From JAJAZB01 sp964244295 (lineage in GTDB: Bacteria; Bacteroidota; Bacteroidia; Cytophagales; Spirosomataceae): a stretch of 57,610 bases of DNA. Made by a program: the position numbers and the translations under genes. Positions 7,738 through 16,175 of the stretch are shown one piece after another; the stretch's first letter is position 1; every line of letters begins with the position of its first letter. The notes under the pieces were generated by a model. It searched no databases. It was not told the DNA's origin and worked only from the letters and a program-made list of their open reading frames with translations. Where the stretch lies: assembly GCA_964244295.1 (NCBI GenBank), contig CAXTIG010000045.1:1-57610 (forward strand), read 5' to 3'.

Positions 7738-7854
7738 CTTGTCATCCTGGAAGGACCCCGGCATGGAATGCTTGTTGGACTACCGTACTCTTTCCGGCAC
7801 GGGGAACGGTAGGCCGACAAGCATTCCATGCCGGGGTCCTTCCAGGATGACAAG
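7738..7854. repeat. Long palindrome, perfect 38-bp outer arms (TCATCCTGGAAGGACC family)
   Basis: Bases 7738-7775 are the exact reverse complement of 7817-7854. After a few mismatches the pairing continues with CTACCGT (7780-7786) and ACGGTAG (7806-7812). The outer 18 bases, TGTCATCCTGGAAGGACC, recur at 10887-10973 while the inner parts differ. It lies in the gap between the divergent hisB and helicase genes. Confidence 0.88.
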
Positions 7855-7952
7855 TGGTGGTGTAAAGGTCAAACAGGATAAGGTAAAATTCAATTCTACC
7901 CCCAAAATTTCGCAGCCAACGCGAACTTATCGGCAAAAAATACAATTCCAGA

Positions 7953-7983
7953 TTGGGTGCTAAGAAAGATTTCCTTACTTTTG
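7953..7983 (+). promoter_or_regulatory. Probable promoter of the DEAD-box helicase
   Basis: TACTTTTG at 7976-7983 is a full match to the -7 consensus, with TTG(G) at 7953-7956 about 20 bases upstream as a weak -33. It would give a 5' leader of about 265 bases. Confidence 0.55.
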
Positions 7984-8256
7984 CACCCGAAATAAGACGG
8001 TACCCAATCCCGCACGCTTCTGATTCGTTCCCGCTGGCCGGAACGTTCCTCGCACTCTTCACCGAGTCTGACTCATCAGCAGCCACCGGGAAATCCCTTC
8101 GGGGACGTTTGGCACCGGTTGGTCTCACTAGTTTACCTTTTTTTACCAAGATTGGCATCCCTGCGTAGGCGGGGAAACGGGTTGTGGCTGTGCGTTCCGG
8201 TTGGGCAGGAGCGGGCTGCGGCGTGTTTTCGGCTTCGAGCGATGCCTCGAAATCAC
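7984..8256 (+). promoter_or_regulatory. Long 5' leader of the DEAD-box helicase gene
   Basis: About 270 bases between the probable promoter and the ATG at 8257 hold no convincing gene. Visible elements are a small hairpin (CGTTCC paired with GGAACG near 8028-8047) and U-rich stretches. Long structured leaders are typical of cold-regulated RNA helicase mRNAs, so post-transcriptional control is possible. This is inference from position and length. Confidence 0.35.
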
Positions 8257-10044
8257 ATGACAGAACTTAAATTTTCCGAACTTCCCCTTTCGCCGGAAGT
8301 GCAACAAGCCGTCGCCGACATGGGCTTTGAAACGGCATCCCCCATCCAGGCCGAGGCGATTCCCTTCCTGTTGGCGGGCCGCGATGTAATCGGTCAGGCC
8401 CAGACGGGCACGGGCAAAACCGCCGCCTTCGGCATTCCCATCATCGAGCGCGTGGACCCCGCCGCCAAAATGGTGCAGGCGCTCATCCTCTGCCCCACGC
8501 GGGAACTGGCCCTGCAAGTGGCCGAAGAAATGAAAAAATTGGCCAAGCACAAGCGCGGCCTGATTACCTCCGCCGTGTACGGCGGCGACAGCATCGAACG
8601 CCAAATTCGTGACCTCAAGCGCGGCGCGCAAATCATCATCGGTACGCCGGGCCGGGTCATCGACCACATCGAACGCGGCACGCTGAAACTCGACGCGCTG
8701 CAAGTCATCGTGCTTGACGAAGCCGACGAAATGCTCGACATGGGTTTCCGCGAAGACATCGAGAGCATTCTCGACGAAACCCCCGCCGAGCGGCAGACGG
8801 TCTTTTTCTCGGCCACCATGTCGAAGCCGATTCTGGCCCTGACCTCGCGGTACCTGAAAGACCCGAAGCTGGTGAAAGTGGTGCGCAACGAACTCACCGC
8901 CGACAACGTCGAGCAGCTTTACTACCAGGTGCGGCCCCAGGCCAAAATGGAAGTGATGTGCCGCCTCATCGACTTTTACCAACTCAACCAGGTGCTGGTT
9001 TTTTGCAACCAGAAGAAAAAAGTGGACGAAGTGGTCGAGGCGATGTTGCTGCGCGGCTACCAGGCCGAGGGCATCCACGGCGATTTGCGCCAGAGCCAGC
9101 GGACCAACGTGATGAGCAAATTCCGCCAGGGTGTGACCACGATTCTGGTCGCCACCGACGTGGCCGCGCGCGGCATCGACGTGGACGATCTGGACGCCGT
9201 CATCAACTACGACATTCCGCTCGACGAAGAATACTACGTTCACCGCATCGGTCGGACGGGCCGCGCCGGGAAATCGGGCAAGGCTTTCACCCTGGTGGTG
9301 GGCAACGAACGTTACCGCCTGCGCGACATTCAGTCGTACACGAAAGTGACCATCAACAAGGGCGTCATCCCCACGTTCGAAGACATCGTCGGCATTAAAA
9401 AAGCCCGGTTTATCGAGCAAGTGCAAACGGTCATCGAAGAAGGAGACCTCGGCCTGTTCGGCGACGTACTCGACCACCTGCACCACGCCGGCTTCTCGAC
9501 CGAACAAGTCGTTTCGGCCCTGGCCAAAATGAACATGGGCGTGCAGAAAAGCGAAGGAGCCGACCTGAACTTGGAAGACGACGACCGTCGTTTCGGCGGC
9601 GACCGTCGGGGTGGCAACGACCGCTTTGGCGGTGGTGATCGTCGCGGGGGTAGTGGCGGCGACCGCTTCGGCGGGCGCGGCAACGACCGCTACGGCAGCG
9701 GAAACCGGGGCGGCAGTAGCAGCTACGGCGGCAATCGCGGCTTCGAACCGCGCCCCGGCGGCGACCGCTTCGACCGGCAAGGTCAGCAGTTCAAACGCGG
9801 CGGGGAAGCGGGCATGAGCCGGTTGGTCATCAACATGGGCAAAGCCTCGCACATCACGCCGAGCCACATCGTGGGGGCCATCGCGGGCGAAACCGGCCTG
9901 CCCGGTTCGGTTATCGGCCACATCGACCTGTACGACAAGCACACCTTCGTGGACGTTCCCAAAGAACACGAATCCACCATCCTCCGCGCCCTCGACGGCA
10001 ACTCCATCAAAGGACGGCGGGTGAATGTGGAAGTAGCGAAATGA
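8257..10044 (+). CDS. DEAD-box ATP-dependent RNA helicase (DeaD/CshA type)
   Basis: This 595-residue helicase has the Walker A motif AQTGTGKT at about 48-55, PTRELA, GTPGR, DEAD in LDEADEMLDMGF, SAT in FFSATM, and motif VI HRIGRTGRAGKSG. A glycine/arginine-rich linker (about 440-520) carries many GGDR/GNDR units, and the last about 70 residues form a DbpA-like RNA-binding domain (SRLVINMGKASHITPSHIVGAI). It should unwind RNA in ribosome assembly or mRNA turnover, especially in the cold. I chose the ATG before TELKFSELPL; the frame is open upstream to 8119 but without family similarity. Confidence 0.93.
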   Translation: MTELKFSELPLSPEVQQAVADMGFETASPIQAEAIPFLLAGRDVIGQAQTGTGKTAAFGIPIIERVDPAAKMVQALILCPTRELALQVAEEMKKLAKHKRGLITSAVYGGDSIERQIRDLKRGAQIIIGTPGRVIDHIERGTLKLDALQVIVLDEADEMLDMGFREDIESILDETPAERQTVFFSATMSKPILALTSRYLKDPKLVKVVRNELTADNVEQLYYQVRPQAKMEVMCRLIDFYQLNQVLVFCNQKKKVDEVVEAMLLRGYQAEGIHGDLRQSQRTNVMSKFRQGVTTILVATDVAARGIDVDDLDAVINYDIPLDEEYYVHRIGRTGRAGKSGKAFTLVVGNERYRLRDIQSYTKVTINKGVIPTFEDIVGIKKARFIEQVQTVIEEGDLGLFGDVLDHLHHAGFSTEQVVSALAKMNMGVQKSEGADLNLEDDDRRFGGDRRGGNDRFGGGDRRGGSGGDRFGGRGNDRYGSGNRGGSSSYGGNRGFEPRPGGDRFDRQGQQFKRGGEAGMSRLVINMGKASHITPSHIVGAIAGETGLPGSVIGHIDLYDKHTFVDVPKEHESTILRALDGNSIKGRRVNVEVAK

Positions 10045-10113
10045 GATTTAGAGACAAGAGACAGGAAACAGGAAAAGCATTTCTTGTTTCTTGTCTCCTG
10101 TTTCTAAAATCTC
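10043..10113. repeat. Heptad fold-back array between convergent genes
   Basis: The left arm steps GAGACAA, GAGACAG, GAAACAG; the right arm steps TTCTTGT, TTCTTGT, CTCCTGT, TTCTAAA. GAGATTT at the left end pairs with AAATCTC at the right end. The left arm begins in the helicase stop codon (10042-10044), and the right arm encodes the last residues (LRF) and stop of the methyltransferase gene. Confidence 0.8.
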
Positions 10114-10874
10114 AACACGAAGTGTTGCTTTGGCCCGGTTTTTCGGAAAAAAACGAGGCCGATGAAGAATAAATCGACGGTCAGACTGACCCGTGGGTGG
10201 GCCTGGAGGTATCTCCAGGCCTTTTCCATTTCCGGCGACCAGTGGATGTCGTCGAAGACGAAGAGGCTGTCGGCGTGGGCTTTTTCGAGGCAGGTCTCGA
10301 AGTAGCGGACGGTGGGTTCGTAGCGGTGGTTGGCGTCGAAAAAGGCGAAGTCGATGCGGTCGGCTTTAGCTACGGCAGGAGCGAGGGTTTCGTCGATGTT
10401 GCCGACGATGACCTCGACGTTTTTGGCCGTCATTTCCTCGAAGTTCGTTTGGGCCACGGCCGCCGTTTCGGGGCAGCCTTCGAAGGTGACGATGCGGGCC
10501 TGGGGGGCGGCTTTGGCGAAGTAGAGCGTGGTCAGGCCGAGGGAGGTACCCAGGTCGAAAATAATTTTTGGGCTAAACCGCCGAACGAGGCGAAACAGCA
10601 GCCGGGCGATGCGCCGGGGTTTTTCGGAATTTCGGGCGATGTCGCTCAGGCTGCGCTCGCGGTTAGGGTTGATTTTTGAGCCGGCTCCGTAGTCTTTGAT
10701 TTTGATTTTTCGGCGGTCGGCAAGCAGGCGTTGGCGGAGATCTTCGATTTGTGCGAAAGCCGGGTCGATTCTTTTCGAGCGGATGATTTTCGTGTACAGC
10801 TCAAAAACGAAGGGGGAATGGATGCCGTGGGCGTTGGTGGAGCGGAACAGGTAGCGGAGGAAGCGGAGGAGCAT
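10104..10874 (-). CDS. Class I SAM-dependent methyltransferase (O-methyltransferase-like)
   Basis: This 256-residue protein has a Rossmann SAM-binding core: IFDLGTSLGLTTLYFA (motif I, about 115-130), VTFEGCPE (motif II) and DFAFFDANHRYEPTVRYFE, which resembles the metal-dependent catechol O-methyltransferase class. The N-terminal part has NAHGIHSPFVFELY, frequent in Bacteroidota homologues. The substrate is unknown. The last three residues and stop codon lie in the arm of a heptad array. Its start is followed upstream by a large palindrome. Confidence 0.75.
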   Translation of the reverse strand: MLLRFLRYLFRSTNAHGIHSPFVFELYTKIIRSKRIDPAFAQIEDLRQRLLADRRKIKIKDYGAGSKINPNRERSLSDIARNSEKPRRIARLLFRLVRRFSPKIIFDLGTSLGLTTLYFAKAAPQARIVTFEGCPETAAVAQTNFEEMTAKNVEVIVGNIDETLAPAVAKADRIDFAFFDANHRYEPTVRYFETCLEKAHADSLFVFDDIHWSPEMEKAWRYLQAHPRVSLTVDLFFIGLVFFRKTGPKQHFVLRF

Positions 10875-10886
10875 ACGAAAAAAAAG

Positions 10887-10973
10887 CTGTCATCCTGGAA
10901 GGACCTTGTTGGGGTACCGTTCAGTTTCCTGAAATGGGAACGGTAATCCAACAAGGTCCTTCCAGGATGACAG
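10887..10973. repeat. Palindrome with perfect 26-bp arms (TCATCCTGGAAGGACC family)
   Basis: Bases 10887-10912 are the exact reverse complement of 10948-10973, with further pairing of TACCGTT (10915-10921) and AACGGTA (10939-10945). The outer TGTCATCCTGGAAGGACC is identical to the palindrome at 7738-7854. It lies between apaG and the methyltransferase gene, both on the minus strand. Confidence 0.88.
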
Positions 10974-10994
10974 AAAAAAATAGAATTTTAGAAA

Positions 10995-11381
10995 TCAATT
11001 CAACCGATACGGCACCACCATCGTGAATTCGGGCACGGCCACCCGGAAGCGTTTGCCGTCGATAATTCGCTCCATGAGGTAGGTGCCGGTCATTTTGCCC
11101 ATCGTGGTTTTGAGGTTGCAGCCCGACACGTACTCGTGGGCTTCGCCGGGTTCGAGCACGGGTTGCAGGCCCACCACGCCCTCCCCCTCGACCTCGCGGA
11201 TGGTGCCGTTGGAGTCGAAAATGGTCCAGTGCCGACGCAGGAGTTGAACCGTGTTTTCGGAGTTGTTTTCAATCCGAATCCGGTAGGTAAAAACGTAGTG
11301 CGTTTGCGCCGCACTTGAATACTGGGGCTGGTATTCGGTCAATACACTTACTTTCACGCCTTCGGTGGTGGCCGTAATCAT
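10995..11381 (-). CDS. apaG: ApaG domain protein
   Basis: This 128-residue beta-sandwich protein matches ApaG throughout: YVFTYRIRIENNSENTVQLLRRHWTIFDSNG, EVEGEGVVGLQPVLEPGE and MTGTYLME. ApaG resembles fibronectin type III domains. It was linked to Co2+/Mg2+ resistance in enterobacteria and may influence RNA capping turnover through its neighbour apaH there. apaH is not present here, so the local role is open. Full length compared with the family. Confidence 0.93.
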   Translation of the reverse strand: MITATTEGVKVSVLTEYQPQYSSAAQTHYVFTYRIRIENNSENTVQLLRRHWTIFDSNGTIREVEGEGVVGLQPVLEPGEAHEYVSGCNLKTTMGKMTGTYLMERIIDGKRFRVAVPEFTMVVPYRLN

Positions 11382-11554
11382 GATTCAATCGAAGTTGGGT
11401 GGTGCAAAAAAACGTCGGAACGGGGCGGCGAAGTTTAAACGAAAATAGAGGTCGGTAGTTTATGAATCAATTCCGGGTTCCGAAAAATTTACGGGCATGG
11501 GTTTTTGACTGCTCCGGTCTATTTTTCGCAGCCTCATTCGCAAAATCTCTTCGC

Positions 11555-12220
11555 ATGAACGTCAACATCGCCGAGTCCTGGAAAACCCGTTTGCAGGATG
11601 AGTTCGTAAAACCGTATTTTCAAAAACTGGTCGAATTCGTCAAAGAAGAATACACCACCCAGAAAGTGTACCCGCCCGGCAAACTGATTTTCAACGCCTT
11701 CAACCACTGCTCGTTCGAGGACACGAAGGTTGTGATTCTGGGTCAGGACCCCTACCACGGTCCCGGCCAGGCCAACGGGTTGGCATTTTCGGTGAACGAG
11801 GGCGTGCCCATTCCGCCGTCGCTGGTCAATATTTTCAAGGAAATCAAAGACGACCTCGACCAGCCCCTGCCCAAATCAGGTAACCTCGAACGCTGGGCCG
11901 ACCAGGGCGTGTTGCTGCTCAATTCCACCCTCACCGTGCGAGCCAGCGTGGCCGGTTCGCACCAGAACAAGGGTTGGGAAACCTTCACCGATGCCGTGAT
12001 TCAACACGTTTCCGCCGAAAAAGAAGGCGTGGTTTTTCTGCTCTGGGGAGCCTACGCGCAAAAAAAAGGAGCCGTCATCGACGACTCCAAACACTTGATT
12101 CTGAAATCGAAACACCCCTCGCCAATGGCCGCGCAGTGGGGCGGTTGGTTTGGCAACAAGCACTTTAGCCAGGCTAATGCGTATTTGAAGGGGAGGGGGC
12201 AACGAGAAATTGAGTGGTAG
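11555..12220 (+). CDS. ung: Uracil-DNA glycosylase, family 1
   Basis: This 221-residue enzyme has the catalytic water-activating loop GQDPYHGPGQANGLAFSV (D65) at residues 63-80 and the second active-site motif HPSPMAAQWG near residue 187, followed by FFS-like KHFSQAN. It removes uracil from DNA as the first step of base excision repair. I chose ATG at 11555 because the upstream open part (11462-11554) has no family similarity. The TAG stop comes from the first bases of a palindrome (GGTAGCTAC). Confidence 0.95.
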   Translation: MNVNIAESWKTRLQDEFVKPYFQKLVEFVKEEYTTQKVYPPGKLIFNAFNHCSFEDTKVVILGQDPYHGPGQANGLAFSVNEGVPIPPSLVNIFKEIKDDLDQPLPKSGNLERWADQGVLLLNSTLTVRASVAGSHQNKGWETFTDAVIQHVSAEKEGVVFLLWGAYAQKKGAVIDDSKHLILKSKHPSPMAAQWGGWFGNKHFSQANAYLKGRGQREIEW

Positions 12221-12298
12221 CTACGGACTTTAGTCCATAGGCCGTTACTGCCTCAGTCAAAGCCGAGCCGGTCTACGGACTAAAGTCCGTAGCTACCA
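12215..12298. repeat. Palindrome with perfect 22-bp arms (GGTAGCTACGGACTTTAGTCC family)
   Basis: Bases 12215-12236 are the exact reverse complement of 12277-12298. The inner GGACTTTAGTCC is nearly self-complementary. It exactly fills the gap between the stop codons of the convergent ung (12218-12220) and lepB (12300-12302). A partial relative lies at 33104-33129. Confidence 0.85.
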
Positions 12299-12299
12299 T

Positions 12300-13490
12300 T
12301 TAATCCACCAGCGAAAAAAGCCGCTTCCAGCGCACCTTGTTCAGCAAGCCGCCCTCCGAGTCGATGCTCATCCAGATGAATACCGCCTTACCCACCACGT
12401 GGTCGGCGGGGACGAAACCCCAGTAGCGCGAGTCGGCGGAATTGTGGCGGTTGTCGCCCATCATGAAGTAGTAATCCTGCTTGAAGGTGTAGCTCGTCAC
12501 GCCTTCGCCGTTGATTTTCACCCCGGCATCGGTAATTTCCACTTTCTCGTTGCCATCGAAAAACTCGATGACATCGCGGTACAACGCAATGTTGGCGGCG
12601 GTGAGTTGGATGATTTGTCCCTTGCCGGGTACCTTCACCGGACCAAAATTATCGACGTTCCAGGCTCCAAACAGCGGGCTGCGGGGAAACAGCCGCCCTT
12701 GGTCGCCTTCGTTGCCTTTCGTTTCCTTTAGTTCTTCCACGCCGCTCACGAAATCCGATTTTTTGAATTCCTCGATGACCGCGTCGGGGGCCGACACGCG
12801 GTAGCCACGCTCGTCGTTGGTGGCGATGGTATCGTTGGTGTTGTTTTCCCAGGGAGAAAACGCATAGGTGGGCACGCCAAATTTGGCGAAGACCTTCTCC
12901 GAAATGACGCTGTTGGTTTTGATAAACCACTCCCGCTGCATCCCCACCGGGTTAGCCATCGGTTTACCATCGAGGTACACCTGCGCGCCGCGCACTTCGA
13001 CCTGATTGCCGGGGACGCCAATGCAGCGTTTGATGTAGTTGGTGCGCAAATCAACGGGGTGGGGCTTTAAATTAGGCACCACATCACCATACTTGGCAAT
13101 CATGCCGGGGTGTTCGAGGGGCACGTTGAACACCACCACATCGCCGCTTTTCACCGACGAAAAACCGGGCAGACGCAACTGCGGCAGTTGAACCAGATCG
13201 GTGTAGGAGGGGATTTCGGTGCCCCAAATCGTCTGGTGGGTGAGGGGCACTTGCAGGGGTGTTTTGGGCGTGCGGGTGCCGTAGTGGAGTTTGCTCACAA
13301 ACAGAAAATCGCCCACCAGCAAGCTGCCTTCCATCGAGGGCGTGGGGATGGTGAAGGCTTCAAAAAACAGCCAGCGGATGAGCGTGGCCGCCACCACGGC
13401 AAACACGACGGAGTCGAGCCAGTCGCGGGCGGCGGATTTTTTCTTGCGGGGGCGTTCGGTGGGAACGGAGGTTTTTACGTCCTGAGCCAT
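12300..13490 (-). CDS. lepB: Signal peptidase I
   Basis: This 396-residue S26 peptidase has an N-terminal transmembrane segment (about 26-45) followed by the catalytic serine in PTPSMEGSLLVGD (S52), the general-base lysine in TNYIKRCIGVPGNQVEV, and the C-terminal GDNRHNSADSRYWGFVP box. It is longer than E. coli LepB because of a mid-protein insertion, common in Bacteroidota. It cleaves signal peptides at the outer face of the inner membrane. It stands downstream of dapB in the parA-parB-DUF5683-dapB-lepB order, but a gap of about 140 bases with its own -7 box suggests separate transcription. Confidence 0.93.
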   Translation of the reverse strand: MAQDVKTSVPTERPRKKKSAARDWLDSVVFAVVAATLIRWLFFEAFTIPTPSMEGSLLVGDFLFVSKLHYGTRTPKTPLQVPLTHQTIWGTEIPSYTDLVQLPQLRLPGFSSVKSGDVVVFNVPLEHPGMIAKYGDVVPNLKPHPVDLRTNYIKRCIGVPGNQVEVRGAQVYLDGKPMANPVGMQREWFIKTNSVISEKVFAKFGVPTYAFSPWENNTNDTIATNDERGYRVSAPDAVIEEFKKSDFVSGVEELKETKGNEGDQGRLFPRSPLFGAWNVDNFGPVKVPGKGQIIQLTAANIALYRDVIEFFDGNEKVEITDAGVKINGEGVTSYTFKQDYYFMMGDNRHNSADSRYWGFVPADHVVGKAVFIWMSIDSEGGLLNKVRWKRLFSLVD

Positions 13491-13494
13491 GCTG

Positions 13495-13529
13495 ATTTAC
13501 GAGGTACGATTTACGAAGTACGATTTAAA
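13495..13529. repeat. Five-unit heptad array in the lepB leader
   Basis: Exact 7-base units: ATTTACG, AGGTACG, ATTTACG, AAGTACG, ATTTAAA. It is a single arm ending four bases before the lepB ATG (13490), downstream of the probable promoter, so it should be transcribed as the 5' leader. Confidence 0.8.
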
Positions 13530-13540
13530 TGCAAAGAACA

Positions 13541-13548
13541 CAAAGGTA
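13541..13548 (-). promoter_or_regulatory. -7 promoter box of lepB (TACCTTTG)
   Basis: TACCTTTG on the minus strand matches the Bacteroidota -7 consensus about 50 bases upstream of the lepB start. No good -33 TTTG is visible. The heptad array at 13495-13529 would lie in the transcribed leader. Confidence 0.5.
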
Positions 13549-13632
13549 ACGCGGCAAGCGTGGAGTTTTTTATGGGTGGTGGGTCAGGTGGTGATGTTAA
13601 GCAGTTCGCGCCGTTTGCTTTAGCTTACGGAC

Positions 13633-14355
13633 TCAGGCCGTTTCCCCCAGTAGCTCATTCATCCCGAAAACACCCTGTTTCCCCACCAACCACTCGGCGG
13701 CGATGACGGCCCCCAGGGCGAAGCCTTCGCGGCTGTGGGCGGTGTGGATGATTTCGAGGTCGTCCTGGCCTGAGCTGTATTTTACGGCGTGGGTGCCGGG
13801 CACTTCGCCTTCGCGCAGGGCCACGATGGGTAACTCCGATTCGTCGCTTCCCGCGCCGAGCACCCAGGTTTCGTAGCGGGGCACTTCGGCCAGCAGGTCC
13901 TCGGCCAGCGTGAGGGCGGTGCCGCTGGGAGCATCTTTTTTGTGAATGTGGTGGGTTTCGGTCAGCCCCGCCCGGTACTGTGGCTGCTGGGCCATGAGCC
14001 GGGCCAGGCTGCGGTTGAGTCGGAAAAACAGGTTGACACCGATGCTGTAATTGGAGGCGTAGAAAAACGCACCGCCTTTCTCCCGGCACAGCGCCTCGAT
14101 TTCGGGGCGGTGCTCCAGCCAACCCGTCGTGCCGCACACCACGGGCAAGCCCAGCGTGAGGCAGTCGCGGAGATTTTCCACGGCCGCCTCGGGGTGGCTG
14201 AATTCGATGACCACGTCCACCGTATCGGGGCTGAAACCGGTCAGTTCGGCGCGGTTTTTCTCGTCCACGCGGGCCACGATGTCATGGCCGCGCTCCAGGG
14301 CGATGCCTTCGATGACCCGGCCCATTTTGCCGTAACCGAGGAGGAGCACTTTCAT
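13633..14355 (-). CDS. dapB: 4-hydroxy-tetrahydrodipicolinate reductase
   Basis: This 240-residue enzyme has the N-terminal dinucleotide-binding LLGYGKMGRVIE and the signature ETHHIHKKDAPSGTAL with the catalytic histidine-lysine pair. It catalyses the NAD(P)H-dependent second committed step of the diaminopimelate/lysine pathway and so feeds peptidoglycan synthesis. It lies in the conserved Bacteroidota cluster with parA, parB and DUF5683. The start codon directly abuts an octad fold-back array. Confidence 0.94.
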   Translation of the reverse strand: MKVLLLGYGKMGRVIEGIALERGHDIVARVDEKNRAELTGFSPDTVDVVIEFSHPEAAVENLRDCLTLGLPVVCGTTGWLEHRPEIEALCREKGGAFFYASNYSIGVNLFFRLNRSLARLMAQQPQYRAGLTETHHIHKKDAPSGTALTLAEDLLAEVPRYETWVLGAGSDESELPIVALREGEVPGTHAVKYSSGQDDLEIIHTAHSREGFALGAVIAAEWLVGKQGVFGMNELLGETA

Positions 14356-14360
14356 TTTTT

Positions 14361-14460
14361 AATGAGTGAATGAGTGAATGAGTGAATGAGTGAATGAGTG
14401 AATAGACAGGACTGCACCAGTTTTATTCATTCATTCTCTCATTCCTTCATTCACTCATTG
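14361..14460. repeat. Octad fold-back array between DUF5683 and dapB
   Basis: The left arm is five exact AATGAGTG units (14361-14400). The right arm (14425-14460) read on the other strand is AATGAGTG, AATGAAGG, AATGAGAG, AATGAATG. The two arms can fold back on a spacer of about 20 bases. The right arm supplies the TGA stop of the DUF5683 gene (14455-14457), and the left arm begins five bases upstream of the dapB ATG. Confidence 0.88.
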
Positions 14461-15204
14461 TTTTGCCAGTTTTGACGAAAAATTAAGGGTAAACGTGGCT
14501 CCCAGGGGGGCGTGGGTGAATTGGTTGCCGCCGCCGGGCGTGACGCGCCAGGAGATGCTGTCCGATTCGTCGAAGGTTTTCAGGTGGGCCGATACGTTGG
14601 CCTGGAGGATGTTCAAGGCCCAGAGCGCGCCGATGCCGATGTAGGTGAGGTCGCGCTGGCGGCGGTAGTTGTTTTTGTTCAAAATCACCCGGGTTTCTTC
14701 GAGAACGTATTCTCTGCCACCGATACTAAATTTAACCGTGGCCGCCGGGTTGGGAGCTACGGCAGGCACGGCGGGCGTGGGTGGGTTTGTCGTTGGGTCA
14801 GCGGGGATGGCCGGGCTACCGTAGCGTTCGGGGATGAGCCGGGCGTAGGCATCGAGCAGGATTTTGTAGCGGGTCTGGTTCCAGTAAATCGAATACCCCA
14901 GCGCCCCGAAACCCGCGTAAATAATCGGAATGGGCCAGTACTGCTTGATGTACGCCTGCCCCAGACCCGGCAGAATCAGCGAACGAATCGTGGCCTTGCG
15001 GGGGATAATTTTGAACGGTCCGCCGCGCGGCTGAAAAGTTGGCTTCAAGCTGTCGATGAGGGTAGCAGCACGGCGTGGACTGACGCGGAGCGAGTCGGCT
15101 ACACCCGCCCGCAGCCGACTCGAATCGGCAGGTGATACCGGTTTTTGGGCCAGGGCCGTCGTCAGCAGGGGCAGCAGGCAGGTCGTCAGAAAAAAACTTC
15201 GCAT
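14455..15204 (-). CDS. DUF5683 domain-containing membrane or exported protein
   Basis: This 249-residue protein starts MRSFFLTTCLLPLLTTALAQ, a signal peptide ending in AQ as is common in this phylum. The conserved core PRKATIRSLILPGLGQAYIKQYWPIPIIYAGFGALGYSI identifies DUF5683, with two or three hydrophobic segments including one near TYIGIGALWALNILQANVSAHL. I chose the ATG before RSFF because the upstream in-frame part is charged and precedes the signal peptide. Function unknown; the gene regularly sits beside parB in Bacteroidota. It carries a proline/alanine-rich insert (PADPTTNPPTPAVPAVAPNPA region). Confidence 0.85.
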   Translation of the reverse strand: MRSFFLTTCLLPLLTTALAQKPVSPADSSRLRAGVADSLRVSPRRAATLIDSLKPTFQPRGGPFKIIPRKATIRSLILPGLGQAYIKQYWPIPIIYAGFGALGYSIYWNQTRYKILLDAYARLIPERYGSPAIPADPTTNPPTPAVPAVAPNPAATVKFSIGGREYVLEETRVILNKNNYRRQRDLTYIGIGALWALNILQANVSAHLKTFDESDSISWRVTPGGGNQFTHAPLGATFTLNFSSKLAKQ

Positions 15205-15239
15205 ACGGCACGAACGACTCCGTGAGCCGTTCCACAAGG

Positions 15240-16142
15240 TCAGAATTTGAGTACTTCCAGAATTCGGTCGAGGTCGTCCTGGGAAGTAAACGGAATTTTG
15301 ATCTCGCCCTTGTTGCGGTCGTCGGCTTTGATGCTGATTTTCGAGCCGAAGTGCGAGGAGAGTTTGAATTGCAGCGTGCGCATTTCCTGCTTCAGCGTCT
15401 GGGTTTTCCGGGCCAACGGCACGGTTGCATCGCTGGTTTGCAACTCCCGGACGGCGTCTTCCACGCGGCGTACCGACCAGTCTTCCTCCACGATTTTCTT
15501 GAACAAACTCAACTGCACGTCCACGTTGTCGACGTTGATGATGGCGCGGGCGTGGCCCATCGAGATTTTGTTGTCGCGCAGGGCAGCCTGAATCACCGGC
15601 GGGAGTTTGAGCAGGCGGATGTAGTTGTTGACCGTCGTGCGGTTTTTGCCCACCCGGTCACCGAGTTCTTCCTGCTTCAGGCTGCACTCGGTGATGAGCC
15701 GCTGGTAGCTCAGGGCGATTTCGATGGCGTTGAGGTTTTCGCGCTGAATGTTTTCGATCAGCGCCATTTCCAGCATCTGCTGGTCGTCGGCGGTGCGGAC
15801 GTAGGCCGGAATATGCGACAAGCCCGCCCGCTTGGAGGCCTGGAGGCGGCGTTCGCCCGAAATCAATTGGTAATGGTCGCGGCCCAACTGCCGGACGGTG
15901 ATGGGCTGAATGATGCCCTGCGTCCGGATCGAATCGGCCAGTTCGTTGAGGGCCTCCTCGTCGAAGTGCGCCCGGGGCTGGAAGGGGTTGGTTTCGATGA
16001 AATTGACGTTGATGTCGTTCATCGAACTGATCATTTCCAGCGGATTCGGCTTGGCGGGACGGTTGGTCGATTCGCTATCCTGCAAGAGGGCACCCAGCCC
16101 CCGGCCCAGGCCCACGCGTTTTTTATTGGTGTTGAGTTCCAA
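15240..16142 (-). CDS. parB: Chromosome partitioning protein ParB (Spo0J)
   Basis: A ParB of about 300 residues with NTNKKRVGLGRGLGALL at the N-terminus, the CTPase/ParB domain (NPFQPRAHFDEEALNELADSI, then GERRLQASKRAGL, the GERR-type nucleotide-binding box), the ENIQRENLNAIEIALSYQRL segment and a helix-turn-helix (TQEELGDRVGKNRTTVNNYIRLLKLP-like). It loads at parS and works with ParA in chromosome segregation. The only in-frame ATG (16220) lies inside an octad repeat, and the translation between is not ParB-like, so I place the start at TTG 16142. No parS consensus was searched for exhaustively. Confidence 0.9.
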   Translation of the reverse strand: MELNTNKKRVGLGRGLGALLQDSESTNRPAKPNPLEMISSMNDINVNFIETNPFQPRAHFDEEALNELADSIRTQGIIQPITVRQLGRDHYQLISGERRLQASKRAGLSHIPAYVRTADDQQMLEMALIENIQRENLNAIEIALSYQRLITECSLKQEELGDRVGKNRTTVNNYIRLLKLPPVIQAALRDNKISMGHARAIINVDNVDVQLSLFKKIVEEDWSVRRVEDAVRELQTSDATVPLARKTQTLKQEMRTLQFKLSSHFGSKISIKADDRNKGEIKIPFTSQDDLDRILEVLKF

Positions 16143-16175
16143 AGTAGGGTACGGTTTTTCGGTTGAAAGGTATAG

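Noticed and set aside
7742..8158. Possible minus-strand gene in the hisB-helicase gap
   Set aside because: It covers a palindrome and the probable helicase promoter; the product has no recognisable features.
8143..9969. 608-codon open frame antisense to the RNA helicase gene
   Set aside because: It is a mirror of a GC-rich, confidently identified gene; its translation is low-complexity (FVHHVH, AVVAAPAEAVAA runs) without family features.
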